Made by a program: the position numbers and the translations under genes. From NCBI RefSeq assembly GCF_000003815.2, contig NC_049984.1:5917258-5981257 (forward strand): DNA of 64,000 nt, in the 5' to 3' direction. This document shows, piece by piece, positions 1 through 10,991 of the stretch. The notes beneath the pieces were generated by a model, which was given only the letters and a program-made list of their open reading frames with translations, had not been told where the DNA came from and did not search any database. This DNA is from Branchiostoma floridae. Its lineage: Eukaryota > Chordata > Leptocardii > Amphioxiformes > Branchiostomatidae. How positions within the stretch are numbered: the stretch's first letter is position 1; each line of letters opens with the position of its first letter.

Positions 1-438
1 AAAGTGATATAATGGAACAAATACAACAATGGATAATATCATGTATACATGGAATGGTATAAAAATAATGGAAAAGCATAATGTAAACTTCGTCTTATTT
101 AGCTTCTTTAGCTCCCCTCAAGAAATGATCTTCAATATTCAATGTTCAATATTTTGTACCAACTGCCAAGGACATACTGGAAGAACACAAGAACTGTGGC
201 ATGAAGTGCAGCAGCCCCACCTACCAATTCAGACACAAACTGCACCCATCACTGGATCATTGATGTTGGGACAATGATTATCTTTTTCCCACGTTGTTGA
301 CTTAACAAACATTTAGAATATTCTGGATACTAGAACTGTGAAACCACAATGGTGCATTCAATCGCCAAAATTATAATTGATATTACTGCATCATACATTT
401 GATAAATAAGAAAGTAACATGCTTTCACAAGAGCCCAC

Positions 439-617
439 CTTGAAGAAAGTCTCCAGCTTGGGTGGAGAGAACCTGTACCCTTCTTTAACTCCTACGTTCC
501 GTTTTAAGAAGGATCCGGTAGCCAATCGTCGTGTGACCCATTCGATGGGAATCATGTCACAGCGCTGGGCGATGAAGGACTTGTCGTCATGTTGCCGTAC
601 GAAGTGGTTCTTTATAC
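439..617 (-). CDS. PAICS: PAICS coding exon 3
   Basis: Bounded by a cag acceptor at 618-620 and a gtgggc donor at 433-438. The 179 nt encode residues 69-128, with the signature region [18 protein letters not shown] and the end FFK. The exon closes in phase 0. The next exon was not found in bases 1-438 and should lie outside the window. Confidence 0.92.
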
Positions 618-2852
618 CTGGGAAACAAAAGGGACAATTCGTCAATCTGGTCGGGTTGCAGCTCAGGTGCAGGAGACTGTTGTTGTTTCAATGCACCAAG
701 GCCACTCCTAATTAATTTCTTGGTCCTCGGATTTAGAAGAATAACATCTGAGAGGACAGTCTTCTCATTACTTACTGCTCAGGTTTCAAGGAGAGAACAG
801 ACTCGATGCAAGTTTTCTTCCCTGTAATCTTTTTCGTAATGTCGTCATGTCTCTGAACTAGAGGATTTACATGTAACTAGTGTGGCTAAACATAGGACTT
901 CTCTACTTCATGCTACATTAACCTGATTGAATCACGCTTATAGGGGCCTGCCAACAACATTAATATTTTCAGTAACGGCTCCCTTGGCTGATGGTAAAAG
1001 GTGCACCAACTCTGCGAGGAGGGGCCAGTTACAGCCCAGACATTTGCATTACACAGATTAATGCTACATGAACATGCACTTGCACAATGTAGATGTACAA
1101 GGCTATGACCTACTACATGTTGGTACGTCTCATACTACTCACCTGCACTGGTCAGGAGATGGAAGATGGAAGTTGCGGTTGCCGTGGAGATGACGGCCTT
1201 GCCCTCCAAGTCGTTTGCACGTGCGCCATCTCCGGCAGTGATGCGGTCCTTAGACAGGATGTAGACATTTGCGGGGTCGTCGGGGAGGGCGTAGACGATC
1301 TTGGTCTTGCCTTCGATGATCTTGTCTCCAAGCTTTAGTCCTGAATATAAGAAAAAGATTGCTACTATTCAGAGTACTGACAAACTCAAAGCTATGTATT
1401 CTATTTTCTGAAATTTATCAGAGTGTCTGTACAGTGTATGTGTTACCAGATATTTCAGGTTAGCATAGCACAAGAAGCGCTGGATGGATTGTGATGATAT
1501 TATGCATGTATTGTTGGTAGTTTTTGGAAAGACGGGAGTCCAGGTCATTTATGGACCTTCTGGCAGATTTCCTAATTTATATTAGGAGTGTTTCTGTAAC
1601 CCTGAGTTGGGGATTGCATGGGTGTACTCGTTTCAGCATTCAGATTTATCGTCTTGGGTAGAGTGTTGATTCGAGTCATGTCTTTGTAGTGACTTCAGAC
1701 TTATATATGTGTGACCCCAGGGCTTAAAAACGGAGATGGGTGCCGGGCCTACGCATCACAATGTGGCGCATGGCAACTTTAGGAAATACTCTTACTTCTT
1801 AGTCCTAGGCTACATTGAACTTGACACATACAGATAAGAGCGGGTGTTTGACCCAGTGTGCTTGGCCAAATTTGGGGGCACGATTTACAGGCAAATGTGT
1901 CCCACTGTCACTCGGTATCAGAATGAAGAGGAGCGTGCACTAATCCATGGTGGATTGTACAGTAACTGAGTAAGTGCCTGAACATTTGTACAGGTTTCAA
2001 ATTTATGGCAAAACTTCCTGCCCTAACACTTACAGGGGATGCAATAACATGCGACGAATGCGGTCTACTGACATCTGATATGACCATGGTGAAACCTGAT
2101 ACAGCCGTAGGCATTCTATCCACACCTGATATGCCCATATCAAATTTTGTACAGCACTACAGGTGGTCAAGTGTACTGCAAAAATTGAGCACATGTGCCA
2201 CAAGTCAATGCTCTAGGGACAGGGGGGAAATGGTTGCTAAGGAAAGGGTGTAAAAAATGGACAGGTCTGTTCTAACGTAATATGACTGGTGATAAAATTT
2301 GAGAATGTCTATCACTAGTATCAGTGTAGTTGGTCGTCTGTCTGGGTTTCTTTTGTCATGAATAATTTGGGCCCCAAAAGATAATTTAGCTCCCCAGTAA
2401 TAATAGTAACTAGTTCAGAATGCCGCAACTAGTGGCCATATGGCTCTAAGGCCTGGGGCAGTTGGTTCCTAAATCCTACAGTCTTTCTCTCTCTTTAGAT
2501 CCCCCTTTCTAGTGGCTTGAGCTGGACAGTGCACCATTCATATATATTGCCAGATATATCAATATTTTCGTACACTTACAATTTATTTATTTACAAGGCT
2601 TATCTATTGTCCCTGATGCAATTCGGATATCAAGTCAAAGTATCAAGGCTTCTAAAAACTAAAATCTACTGTTCCCAGACTTGTAACAGAATTCCACCAG
2701 AAATTCGCACGTGTTATTCACACCCTGGTTCATTCATAAGCCACGCGTTCGGGACGTGATCATAAATCAGCTCGATTTTGGTCGTACAGGAAATATAAAA
2801 TGGCTTCCTAAATCCAGGCAACATGGTCGTATGATCCACACTTACCTGCCAT
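439..2852 (-). CDS. PAICS: PAICS, 5' part of the gene (coding exons 1-3, partial at left edge)
   Basis: Bifunctional purine-synthesis enzyme of the cytosol; the N-terminal part seen here is the SAICAR synthetase domain, which joins CAIR and aspartate in an ATP-dependent step. Three minus-strand exons splice with GT/AG borders: 2846-2852 (ATGGCAG), 1143-1340 and 439-617, giving 384 nt or 128 residues with no stop. The joined protein starts [16 protein letters not shown]; residues 12-16 (EGKTK) are the conserved phosphate-binding motif of the family. SKDRITAGD follows at about 40, and exon 3 carries [11 protein letters not shown], another family hallmark, before ending in FFK. The remaining SAICAR synthetase exons and the AIR carboxylase domain would lie left of base 1. 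The identification rests on recognised family motifs across two exons and on exact phase agreement. Confidence 0.93.
1143..1340 (-). CDS. PAICS: PAICS coding exon 2
   Basis: Bounded by a cag acceptor at 1341-1343 and a gtgag donor at 1138-1142. The 198 nt encode residues 3-68, including EGKTK, the ITAGDGARA stretch and LEGKAVIS, which are highly conserved in animal SAICAR synthetase. Enters and leaves in phase 1. Confidence 0.92.
2846..2852 (-). CDS. PAICS: PAICS coding exon 1 (7 coding bases)
   Basis: Reads ATGGCAG followed by a gtaag donor on the minus strand. Its last G completes a glycine codon with the first two bases of the next exon. The 5' UTR continues to the right into a moderately CpG-containing stretch up to about 3100 that probably holds the promoter. 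No TATA box is obvious. Confidence 0.8.
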
Positions 2853-5800
2853 GACGAATCAGACGATATTTTGTGGTTTTGAGAGAGAAAATCTCAGCTC
2901 TCTGCTCGAAGATACGAACCTGTCTGGTGCTCGACTAGTAATGAGACCGCACGTGACCACCAGACACCGGAAGTGATCCTTTTTTTCGCGCCAAAATCTT
3001 TGTGTCATGTTACAGGGTCTATAGCTAGTTCCTCCGTAGAGCGTTTGGCTTGCACTAGCGACATCTAGCGATTTTAAGGTAATGCGCAACAAGCCTTGCA
3101 TTATCCGCGGAGTACAGTTCACTGGTGCTGTTTTCATGAAAAGGCTCACATGGTGGCGCTGCCGTTCTGTTCAGCATACCATGATCGTGCGGTTAGTATT
3201 GCAGAATCTAGAAAGGTCGTTGGCTTGGAACCCTGGCAGGCCCTGCGTTGCACTCTTATATTTTGTAGGAAGGGCATTTGACACCTAGTGTCACTTGACT
3301 CACATGAAGCTATACTTCATCTACTTTCAGTCAGGCAGATTTTCTAGAATAAGATGAAAGTCCGTATTTCAGGAGAGTCACACGTTGAAAGCCTGAAGTA
3401 GGAGTCCATCCCAATGTGAATGGTGTGGTCTTACAGCTTGTGCTTACTGTACAAAACTGGTTTACCGGTTAAACGGAAACCAAACCAAACCAAAGCTTGT
3501 CTCTATCAGACTTCGCACTGGCCAAATAGTGATATGGGACTTTGGCCAAGTTTATAAAAATAAAAGCCTAGTAGGAGTTAATTGGCCTAGTAGTGAACTG
3601 ACCGGCTGGCTTGTCCCAACTTATTCGGCCAAATTCTGCTATGGCACGTCTGATGGGAGACTAAGCCAAACCCGCGATGGTCATGAAGTGCGTTGGCATT
3701 TTAGCGACCGAGTCTTCGCCATGACATACTTTCAAGTCTGGCGTATCTTTTATCACATACTAGTAGACGGTCTGATGTGTCTGTCTTTCTCACCATGCCC
3801 TCATAGTGGGTCTTATCTTCCCCTACTCGTAGGTACTAAGAAGAATGATCAAGGCAGCGTGATTCCTCTCTTGGCAGCGCTGTTACCGACAGTCTCCGCT
3901 TCTTACTTTGAAATCCTCTTCAAAAACGCAGGACATAACACTTCAGAGGTTTTAACTTTCAACATGTCGCCGGCCTTCACAAGAAAGCTCGTCTCAGGCC
4001 TTCGGCACTCACTAGTCTAGCTATGGTCCCAACAATCTATGTACCCCCCACCTCAAGAAAATCTTGACTATGGGTACACGGGTATGATTACTGTTTCGAA
4101 AGAAACTCGGCACAAAAAAATGGAATATCAACTTTCCTTGATCATACAGTATTTCCGTTGTTTCTGCATAAATGTCGATGTATCATATATCAATAGAAAG
4201 CTTGTGTGATTTTCTTTTCGGTGGTATAAAATCGTTATCATTGTAAACTCATGGAACGAGCACCTGGCTAACGTGAGTGGGTCACCAAAAAAATTTCCCC
4301 AAATTTCCCTTCCCTCTGTTTAACACTGTATCGTCCGGTTGGTATAGCTGTATCTGTATCTGTATCTGTATCTATATAGCCGGTATAACCGCCGTTCGGC
4401 GTAACACACCAGCTGCGGGTGTTAAAGGTTCAATCAATTCTTGTTTTCATGTAAATTTTGGTATACAGAACATCCAAGTTTATTTTCAGCTTTTCAGTTT
4501 TATTTTTGGTATATAATACATTGAAATTTATGCTGAAATAACGGAAATATGATCTACCAAAGTTGATATTCCAAACTTTTTGTGCCGAGTTTATATGTCC
4601 AAAGGCACGTTATAGGCGTTCCAGAGGCTTTACATTCGAGAAGAGCAACTTTAAATTTGCATTGCCTACAGAACACCTCAGAAGTTTGTGAGCAGCGACT
4701 AACATTGGATTAACCTGGGCATATCTCAGATGATTTGGGGCTGGCAATGCATGCAGCTGTCTGATTGACCTACATTGATATGCGCCATCATGGGTTGTAC
4801 GAACAATGTTAAACTGACAGCCGTACAATCTCTCTCGACACAGTGATAATTGGTATAGTGCATCAAAGCTCAATATCGATGAACTTTCAAACTATTAATG
4901 ATAATTGATTACCTCGTGAGTCAGTTTCGAGGGACGCCGAATCCGCGGTGATTTGCGATAACCGGTCACCTGTAATTGGTTTACAGGGGTCCACATTAGC
5001 TCGTGATTATTGATCGTTTCAGCCGACTGACCCTGGATTACGGTTCACAAGACTTTGCCAAAATGCCAATCTGCTACGAAAGACACGATAGCGCCGTTCT
5101 GTAGTGGCTGTGGGGTATTGAAATAAATCATACCTGTTCCCTGTCCCAGTTAGCAAGCGAGGAGACGGAATATGTTGGTGGATTTCCTTTGATTGTTCTT
5201 CATTTATATTCTTGTATGGATTTACAAACTCTTGTATTGATTTTGTGTTGGTGTAGGCATGAAAATGAGCTAATGGTTTGAGTATGCTGTCAGCAGGTGT
5301 TGTCAAGACTCCTATGTATTCAGTGTCTACACATATAGCTAGCTTTCTTAAACATCTTTTAGATAGTGAATTGTGTACCAAAGGTGATGTGAGACACATA
5401 TTTTGATTATACAGTTCCATTATAGAGATTAGGAAAGTCATTTAACTACTTTGAATGATAAACAAAGGACTCACTAGAACATCATGTGAACTTGGAAAAA
5501 TAGAGTGGACGTAACTTGGGTCTAGACACCAGTGGTGGTGATAATGATTTAGGTAGACATCGCTCTCTTTAGCAAGCAAAGATGATTATAATGGCAAAGG
5601 GAAACTTGGCCCCATCTGCGTACCTATAGACCAAGAGAATACAATGGACGCAAACAAAGTCACAGCATTCAATTCTTATGAACTGTTAGTTCGCTCACCT
5701 ATCGGGCATCGTTCCATCTCAGCATCCAAGTTCATTTCAAACTATGAGAAATCGTTGTAGGGCGTCGATTCACATACAAGTAGACTTGTATTGTGTGTTT

Positions 5801-6573
5801 CACCCGGTCAAAAGCTAGGCGCAACTGTTACAGTCACCAGACCAGAAGATTTAACTGGCGCCGGTCGATCGTCTGGCTAGGAAAACATGAGGCAACGGTC
5901 TTTCTCTCCTAATAAAAACCACACAATAAAGACGGGAGGTGTGTAGATATTTCTTGTAGACCTTCGGCGATAAGTTTTGTAATATTACAAACGTGTTAAG
6001 TTTGTGCGCTTCACTATGAAGTACAGTGTGTTGGTAATCTAAAGTAAATAGTTGTCATTCGTAACTTTAAAGTTTTAAACTATGGGTATCACTTAAGCAC
6101 CACCACCATGGAGAAGAGCAAAATAACAGGACTAGACACTTTAAGACAAATCGAGAATGTCTGTGTGTATTTTCTTGATATTTGGTGTGTGAGTAGGTTT
6201 TGAATAAAGCTTCTACATTGTGATAAATGCGATGGTGTACCTACGCCGACATGTACAACGATTCCGTACAGTTTGGAATGAACTTGGAAGTTAGATGGAA
6301 CGATGTCCGATAGCTGAGCAGACTAACAGTCTACAAGTATTGAATGCTGTTGCTTTGTTCACATTCATCGCATTTCTCTTGGTCAAGGAGATAGGCCGAA
6401 AGCTTGGGCAGTTTAAGGTTTTTTTTTGCTGTGCAACAAATAACTTTATTTCCATTCATCAAATACCAGTAATTTATGCGTTTAAGTAATTCTCTCCCCG
6501 TCAATTGTCGTCTGCTCGTCACATTACAGGGCCTGTATGACTCCCTCGGGAACAATCGAAATCGGTTCATGAG
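2853..6573. other. Intergenic DNA between PAICS and the repeat-rich left region
   Basis: No coding exon is supported here. A 163-residue open frame at 3529-4020 has no recognisable domain and is probably chance. The only readable items are the PAICS 5' flank (2853-3110), the LINE tail near 4330-4410, and low-complexity AT-rich sequence. Confidence 0.5.
4330..4410 (-). mobile_element. 3' tail of a non-LTR retrotransposon (LYRLYR family) with hexamer microsatellite
   Basis: On the minus strand the stretch reads RRLYRLYR followed by a run of about four CAGATA hexamers (4349-4379). The same RLYRLYR-coding tail occurs at 42180-42323 (plus strand) and, decayed, near 22280-22330. A C-terminal coding tail followed by a short tandem repeat is typical of 5'-truncated CR1/L2-type LINE copies. 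The family name is inferred. Confidence 0.5.
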
Positions 6574-6754
6574 TAGTCTCCAAGCAGACCCTACGGTGCC
6601 TTAGAAATAGTATCAAAGCTGGCAAGGGACTTAGTATAGCGGCTCCGGTGCCCGTTTGACTCCCTTTGGTCGGCTATCTCCCTTTGGCCGGCTATACTCC
6701 TTTGGCAGCTTTGATACTATCTCTTTAGGCACCGTAGGGTCTGCTTGGAGACTA
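6574..6754. mobile_element. MITE with long terminal inverted repeats and 9-bp target duplication
   Basis: Starts TAGTCTCCAAGCAGACCC and ends with its inverse; about 60 bp at each end are complementary, through the stretch AGTATCAAAGCTG. It is flanked on both sides by GTTCATGAG (6565-6573 and 6755-6763), a 9-bp target-site duplication. A 9-bp duplication fits a Mutator-like element, though other superfamilies are possible. It has no coding capacity. Confidence 0.85.
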
Positions 6755-7044
6755 GTTCATGAGTTCATTGCACCCGCCAAGCGACCTCTTCACGTTTGGA
6801 GTTAATCTCTGTTGATCGATGTCGTCTGCACTACAAAACCGGGGCTTTGACGTATCGACACCTGATCTGTCATTGTCAGAAGTGATGTATTATGGTGAGC
6901 AGTATTTTATGTAGAGCATCCTTCATGGCACCAAACATGTAACCCAGAGCCCTTACACTAATCAACCCCCCGGCAAACCTAATTTGTAGCAATAACCTCC
7001 TTGTTGTGCTAGTTAAATATCTCATTCTCTGAGCAGAAGAATTG

Positions 7045-7232
7045 GTCGGGGTCATTTTGTGGTCTCTTGTGGTGTTTTCTGCGTTTTTCGGCTTTTGCTA
7101 ATGGCGTAGGCTTTTGGGGGGCTTTGCTGGCCCACTGTACCAGGAAAGCATACGCCATTTATTTATCCAAGTCATTATAGAGATATGTAGAAAGGCAGCA
7201 AAGTTCACAATAGACCACAAAATTACCTCGAC
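7045..7232. mobile_element. Fold-back MITE
   Basis: The left end, beginning GTCGGGGTCATTTTGTGGTCT, has its near-complement at the right end (AGACCACAAAATTACCTCGAC). The inner part is also complementary (AATGGCG...CGCCATT). The whole 188-bp unit can fold on itself and has no open frame of its own. A target duplication could not be identified. Confidence 0.7.
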
Positions 7233-10200
7233 ATGCAGATTCGTCTGCAAGGCGGACTGGATGGGAGTGAGGCCATGTGGATTCGACTACTCGTATATGA
7301 ATGGAATACTCTGAGATCTCAGAACTGATGCGGGGATGCGGGGAAAATAAAAGTTCGGAAAATACGCTGCCGTCATCGTGAAATGAAACTTTTCACTCAG
7401 GGATAGATACCGTAGAGCCAACAAACGTGTATTTGTACACCTCATGAATCTTTAACATGAATATAATCAGTCATGGAAAAGATTCTGATTTAAAAGAAAA
7501 CAAAACTTCACTTCCACTTTAATTTTCGCTTCAAAAATACATTGCTTTATCAATTAATTCGAAATTCGTTGAATTGCTGAGATAATTGGTGAACTCAGTG
7601 GAAAATTGGAAAAGAAGTGTTCCATATAGTATAGGGTTTCATTAGTGATTGGAATCATGGGTAGAGAGCCAAGCCGTCTCCTCAAAGTGCCCTCGATTAT
7701 TACACATTCCTCGGAAGGGTTGGAAACAGCGCGGGGGGTCACTGGGTCACGCAGGTGATTGACATCTCCGGTCATGCGTGAGGACTCGGCAATAACCGCC
7801 TAAGTGTCGTGGGAACCACACGCCTTACTTAGGGGACCACCTGGTACGAAATTAGATAGGCGTACTATCCAAGCAGATGTAATAATCGTACTCTTTTTTA
7901 GCATTTTACGTCTGTTTTTGCAACATTTGTAGTAGATGTGTACTGTTTCCTTGTACTGTGTGTTTCAAGAATTACCCTTCTTATAGGAAAGAGTCCAATG
8001 TGGTAATCTCCAAGCAGATTCACCGGTTTTAAGACTGTATTCATGTGCCAAACAATATGCATCGCTCATGAATCATATGGGAAAAGGGTCAAAGGAGCCC
8101 ACATAAGGTCTAGGGCAAAGTAGAATAAACGGAAAGAGGAATACTCTAAACTTGTTCTCAACCTAGAAAAGGAAAACAAACATAAGCAAATCAAACTAGA
8201 TAAACAAAAAAGAAGAGAGACGGGGACATCTTCGATCAACATGACATTTTTGCAGAAACTGAAAACTTAAATCTGTTAAGACAATGGATACTGTACATGT
8301 CTTGCATTTACGGTAGATATGCTCAATGGATATTAGTTTGGTACGCTTGATATATTGCTGAATATAAGTTTTATCAGTCGTCGTGTAGAAACGAGAAGGT
8401 GTATTGACACAATAAAAAGAACAGCGACTTCCGTACGGTCAACCACGAATAAAAAATAAATGTTAGAAGCAACTTACTAAGTAATAAAGTCTGACATGAG
8501 CGAATCCGTGATATCCTATAACAGCCCGGTACGGTGGTAGGGCTAGCTGATCATGGGTTTCAGGAGGTTTTCCAATAGCAAGGTAATTTCAGATATTGTT
8601 TTGGAGGCCGCAAGGAGAGAGGCGTGTAAATCCGCCTCCCAATAACCTGCCCCACACTATGGATTGGATCCCGTACGGACTCAAAAAGACATATACTCGT
8701 ACATGACCTTTACTTTAAAGTTCTCTCTTTAAAACTCAAGCAAATGGCGTTAGTTTGACATGTTTTGGGCCTTTCCATTAAGCAGCTTTCCTGACTCATT
8801 GTTTTCCCGAGATACCTGACCCCGAAATACCGGAAAGGTTCTCTGATGTTTACAGAAACGACTTTGTTCATTTCTTTGCACTAGCCTGAGCTCCACCCCG
8901 GTCTCCATCAGACCAACTAGGGTGTCTATAAGGGAAAATGAATTGCCAGGAGATTTTGGTCACCGCAAAGGTTTATTTGCCCCCAGCTGCTTGTTTGTAA
9001 AACTTTGGTATGTAACGTTACAACTTTGGTAAGTCCACTAATAGCTATGTAATTGGTGCCCCGTAGCGTACTAATCCTCTCTATTGCTATGTGAGTACAA
9101 GAAAAATGATAAGCTTCCGGCCAACTGACTGGCAAATTAGTCACCCAAATGTTACCGGATTCTGTCATCATTAAAGCAGTAAAGTTTTTCTTATTTTATC
9201 CACCCTCGATTGAATCTTTTGGCCCATTATTCAGTCATTTTTTTGGGGGACCGGATTCTGTCATCTTTAACCTAATAGGAAGGCCTGGTGGGGGTTATAA
9301 ACATCATACTCCGGTTTACTTCTCTGATTACTTCTCCAATTTTAAGTCTCTACAAGACTTCACTGGTTACAGGGGGAATATTCGCCATCGAAGGGCGTCA
9401 TGTAATAGCCTCTCCTTCGATTGAATCTCCTGGACAAATATTCACTATGTTTTGCCGAATTCCATAGCCCGTTTTGCCGAATTCCATAGCCCGTTGTGCC
9501 GAATTCCATAGCCCTCTATAGCTATACAGCATGGTAGAGGCCATATTCAGTTCAGGTCAGTTCAATTCATTGGCTTCGTTCTTTGAGAGGTGGGATCACA
9601 GCCACCACGAGGCTATATCCATCCTACTCTATCTTGATTTCACTCCTCTGATTAAATTTCTACAGACTATATATATGGCATTAGAAACGATCTGAGGAAC
9701 GAGCCGAGTACCAGGAAAATTTCGCACAAAACGGAAAAGAAATGTTAGCAACAGTAGTAAGTGGGTATAAACGTGTTCTAGTTGTTCAGTTTGTCCATTA
9801 GTCTACCACGCCCCATGGATCGCGCTGAAAGGGGTTGCCTGGTGGATGTCACACACTTTTACACATGTAGGGCAAGGTGAGCACGTGTTCTGACTTCACC
9901 TTTACACGGAGATTACACTGGTCGCATATTTCCGCTGCAGCTCGATCATCTGTCTCACACTGGTCAGCACTGATGAATGTATTGACCTCCACAGTAGACT
10001 GGATCATTTGTTTGGCTTCTCATGTTTATTCTGTCTAATAATGTATCAATTTGCTACTTGGCTCCAGACGGATGAAAAACGTCTTAATCTCATATATCGT
10101 TCAAGACGGTGAATTGGTGCAGGTGAAATAGAATGCTGTCAGACGCTCGGTAACAATCAGTACCAAACGGATACAGTAAAAAAACAGGACAAGAATAAGC

Positions 10201-10991
10201 TAAACGATTAGTCTAGCTCTGCACGTTCATCACTGCTGACAAGGCCGGTAGAAAGTCTGTTCTGGCCTTGGTGCTGAAGAAGTACCCAGTACCGGTTCAG
10301 CACCGAGAAAATCATGAAGGTACAGGTTTGAATTCCAGGAAAATCAATAAGCGAAAGCTACTCTTCCAGGAGTAACATGGACACAGAAAACATGGACACA
10401 GACAACATCCCACAATTACAAGTAATAACAATCGTCCATACAAAATATCATAAAAACGCATGTGCCTTATCAAGTATCTCAATGTCGAGCCAAATGTATA
10501 TATCGCCGGGTATTATACTTGGATAGACTTACATAAGTGTTTAACTGTTTGACGTGGTGTATTCATATGTATAATCTACGGCCAATTATGAGCACAATGA
10601 GTTCAATTCAAAGAAAAACACAGAATTGCACGTTTAAGACTGGTGTTACAAATATGAAAACATCATCAAACTATTTTCTCAATATTCAGGTATTAATCCA
10701 TTAAATGAAACACTACGAAAGCCCCTTAGTAACAACTGAGAGCCACTATGTACACATATTCCCCAGATTGCCTGATAAAAGTAATGTATTTTCTCTAATA
10801 ATAAGTTTATGACATTTTACAATATATATCATATATTCCATGTCGATCTCATACTCATAAACCATCGTGAGCCAAGACAAATTGTCATGTTGTTGATGAG
10901 CATTTTTGAGGAAGAGCAAATTAGACTTTCTTTTGTTAAAGTCCCCCAGAGTAACAAAATCATTAGGCGCTTCAGCATCATTCATCAGTGT
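7233..10991. other. Intergenic DNA left of the LRR gene
   Basis: No exon is supported. It contains the 22-bp minisatellite and a near-direct repeat of ACCGGATTCTGTCATC at about 9153 and 9250. A possible minus-strand AATAAA polyadenylation signal at 10025-10030 could end the LRR transcript with a 3' UTR of about 1 kb. Confidence 0.4.
9449..9514. repeat. 22-bp minisatellite, three copies
   Basis: The unit GTTTTGCCGAATTCCATAGC plus CC is repeated exactly at 9449-9470 and 9471-9492, with one change at 9493-9514. Each unit contains an EcoRI-type GAATTC site. No coding role is visible. Confidence 0.9.

Noticed and set aside
3529-4020. 163-residue plus-strand open frame in the PAICS upstream region
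   Set aside because: No signal peptide, domain, or splice context was recognised, and composition resembles the surrounding non-coding DNA. Could be a chance frame.
9449-9514. CRISPR-like array
   Set aside because: Three direct 22-bp units have no spacers between them, and the genome is eukaryotic.
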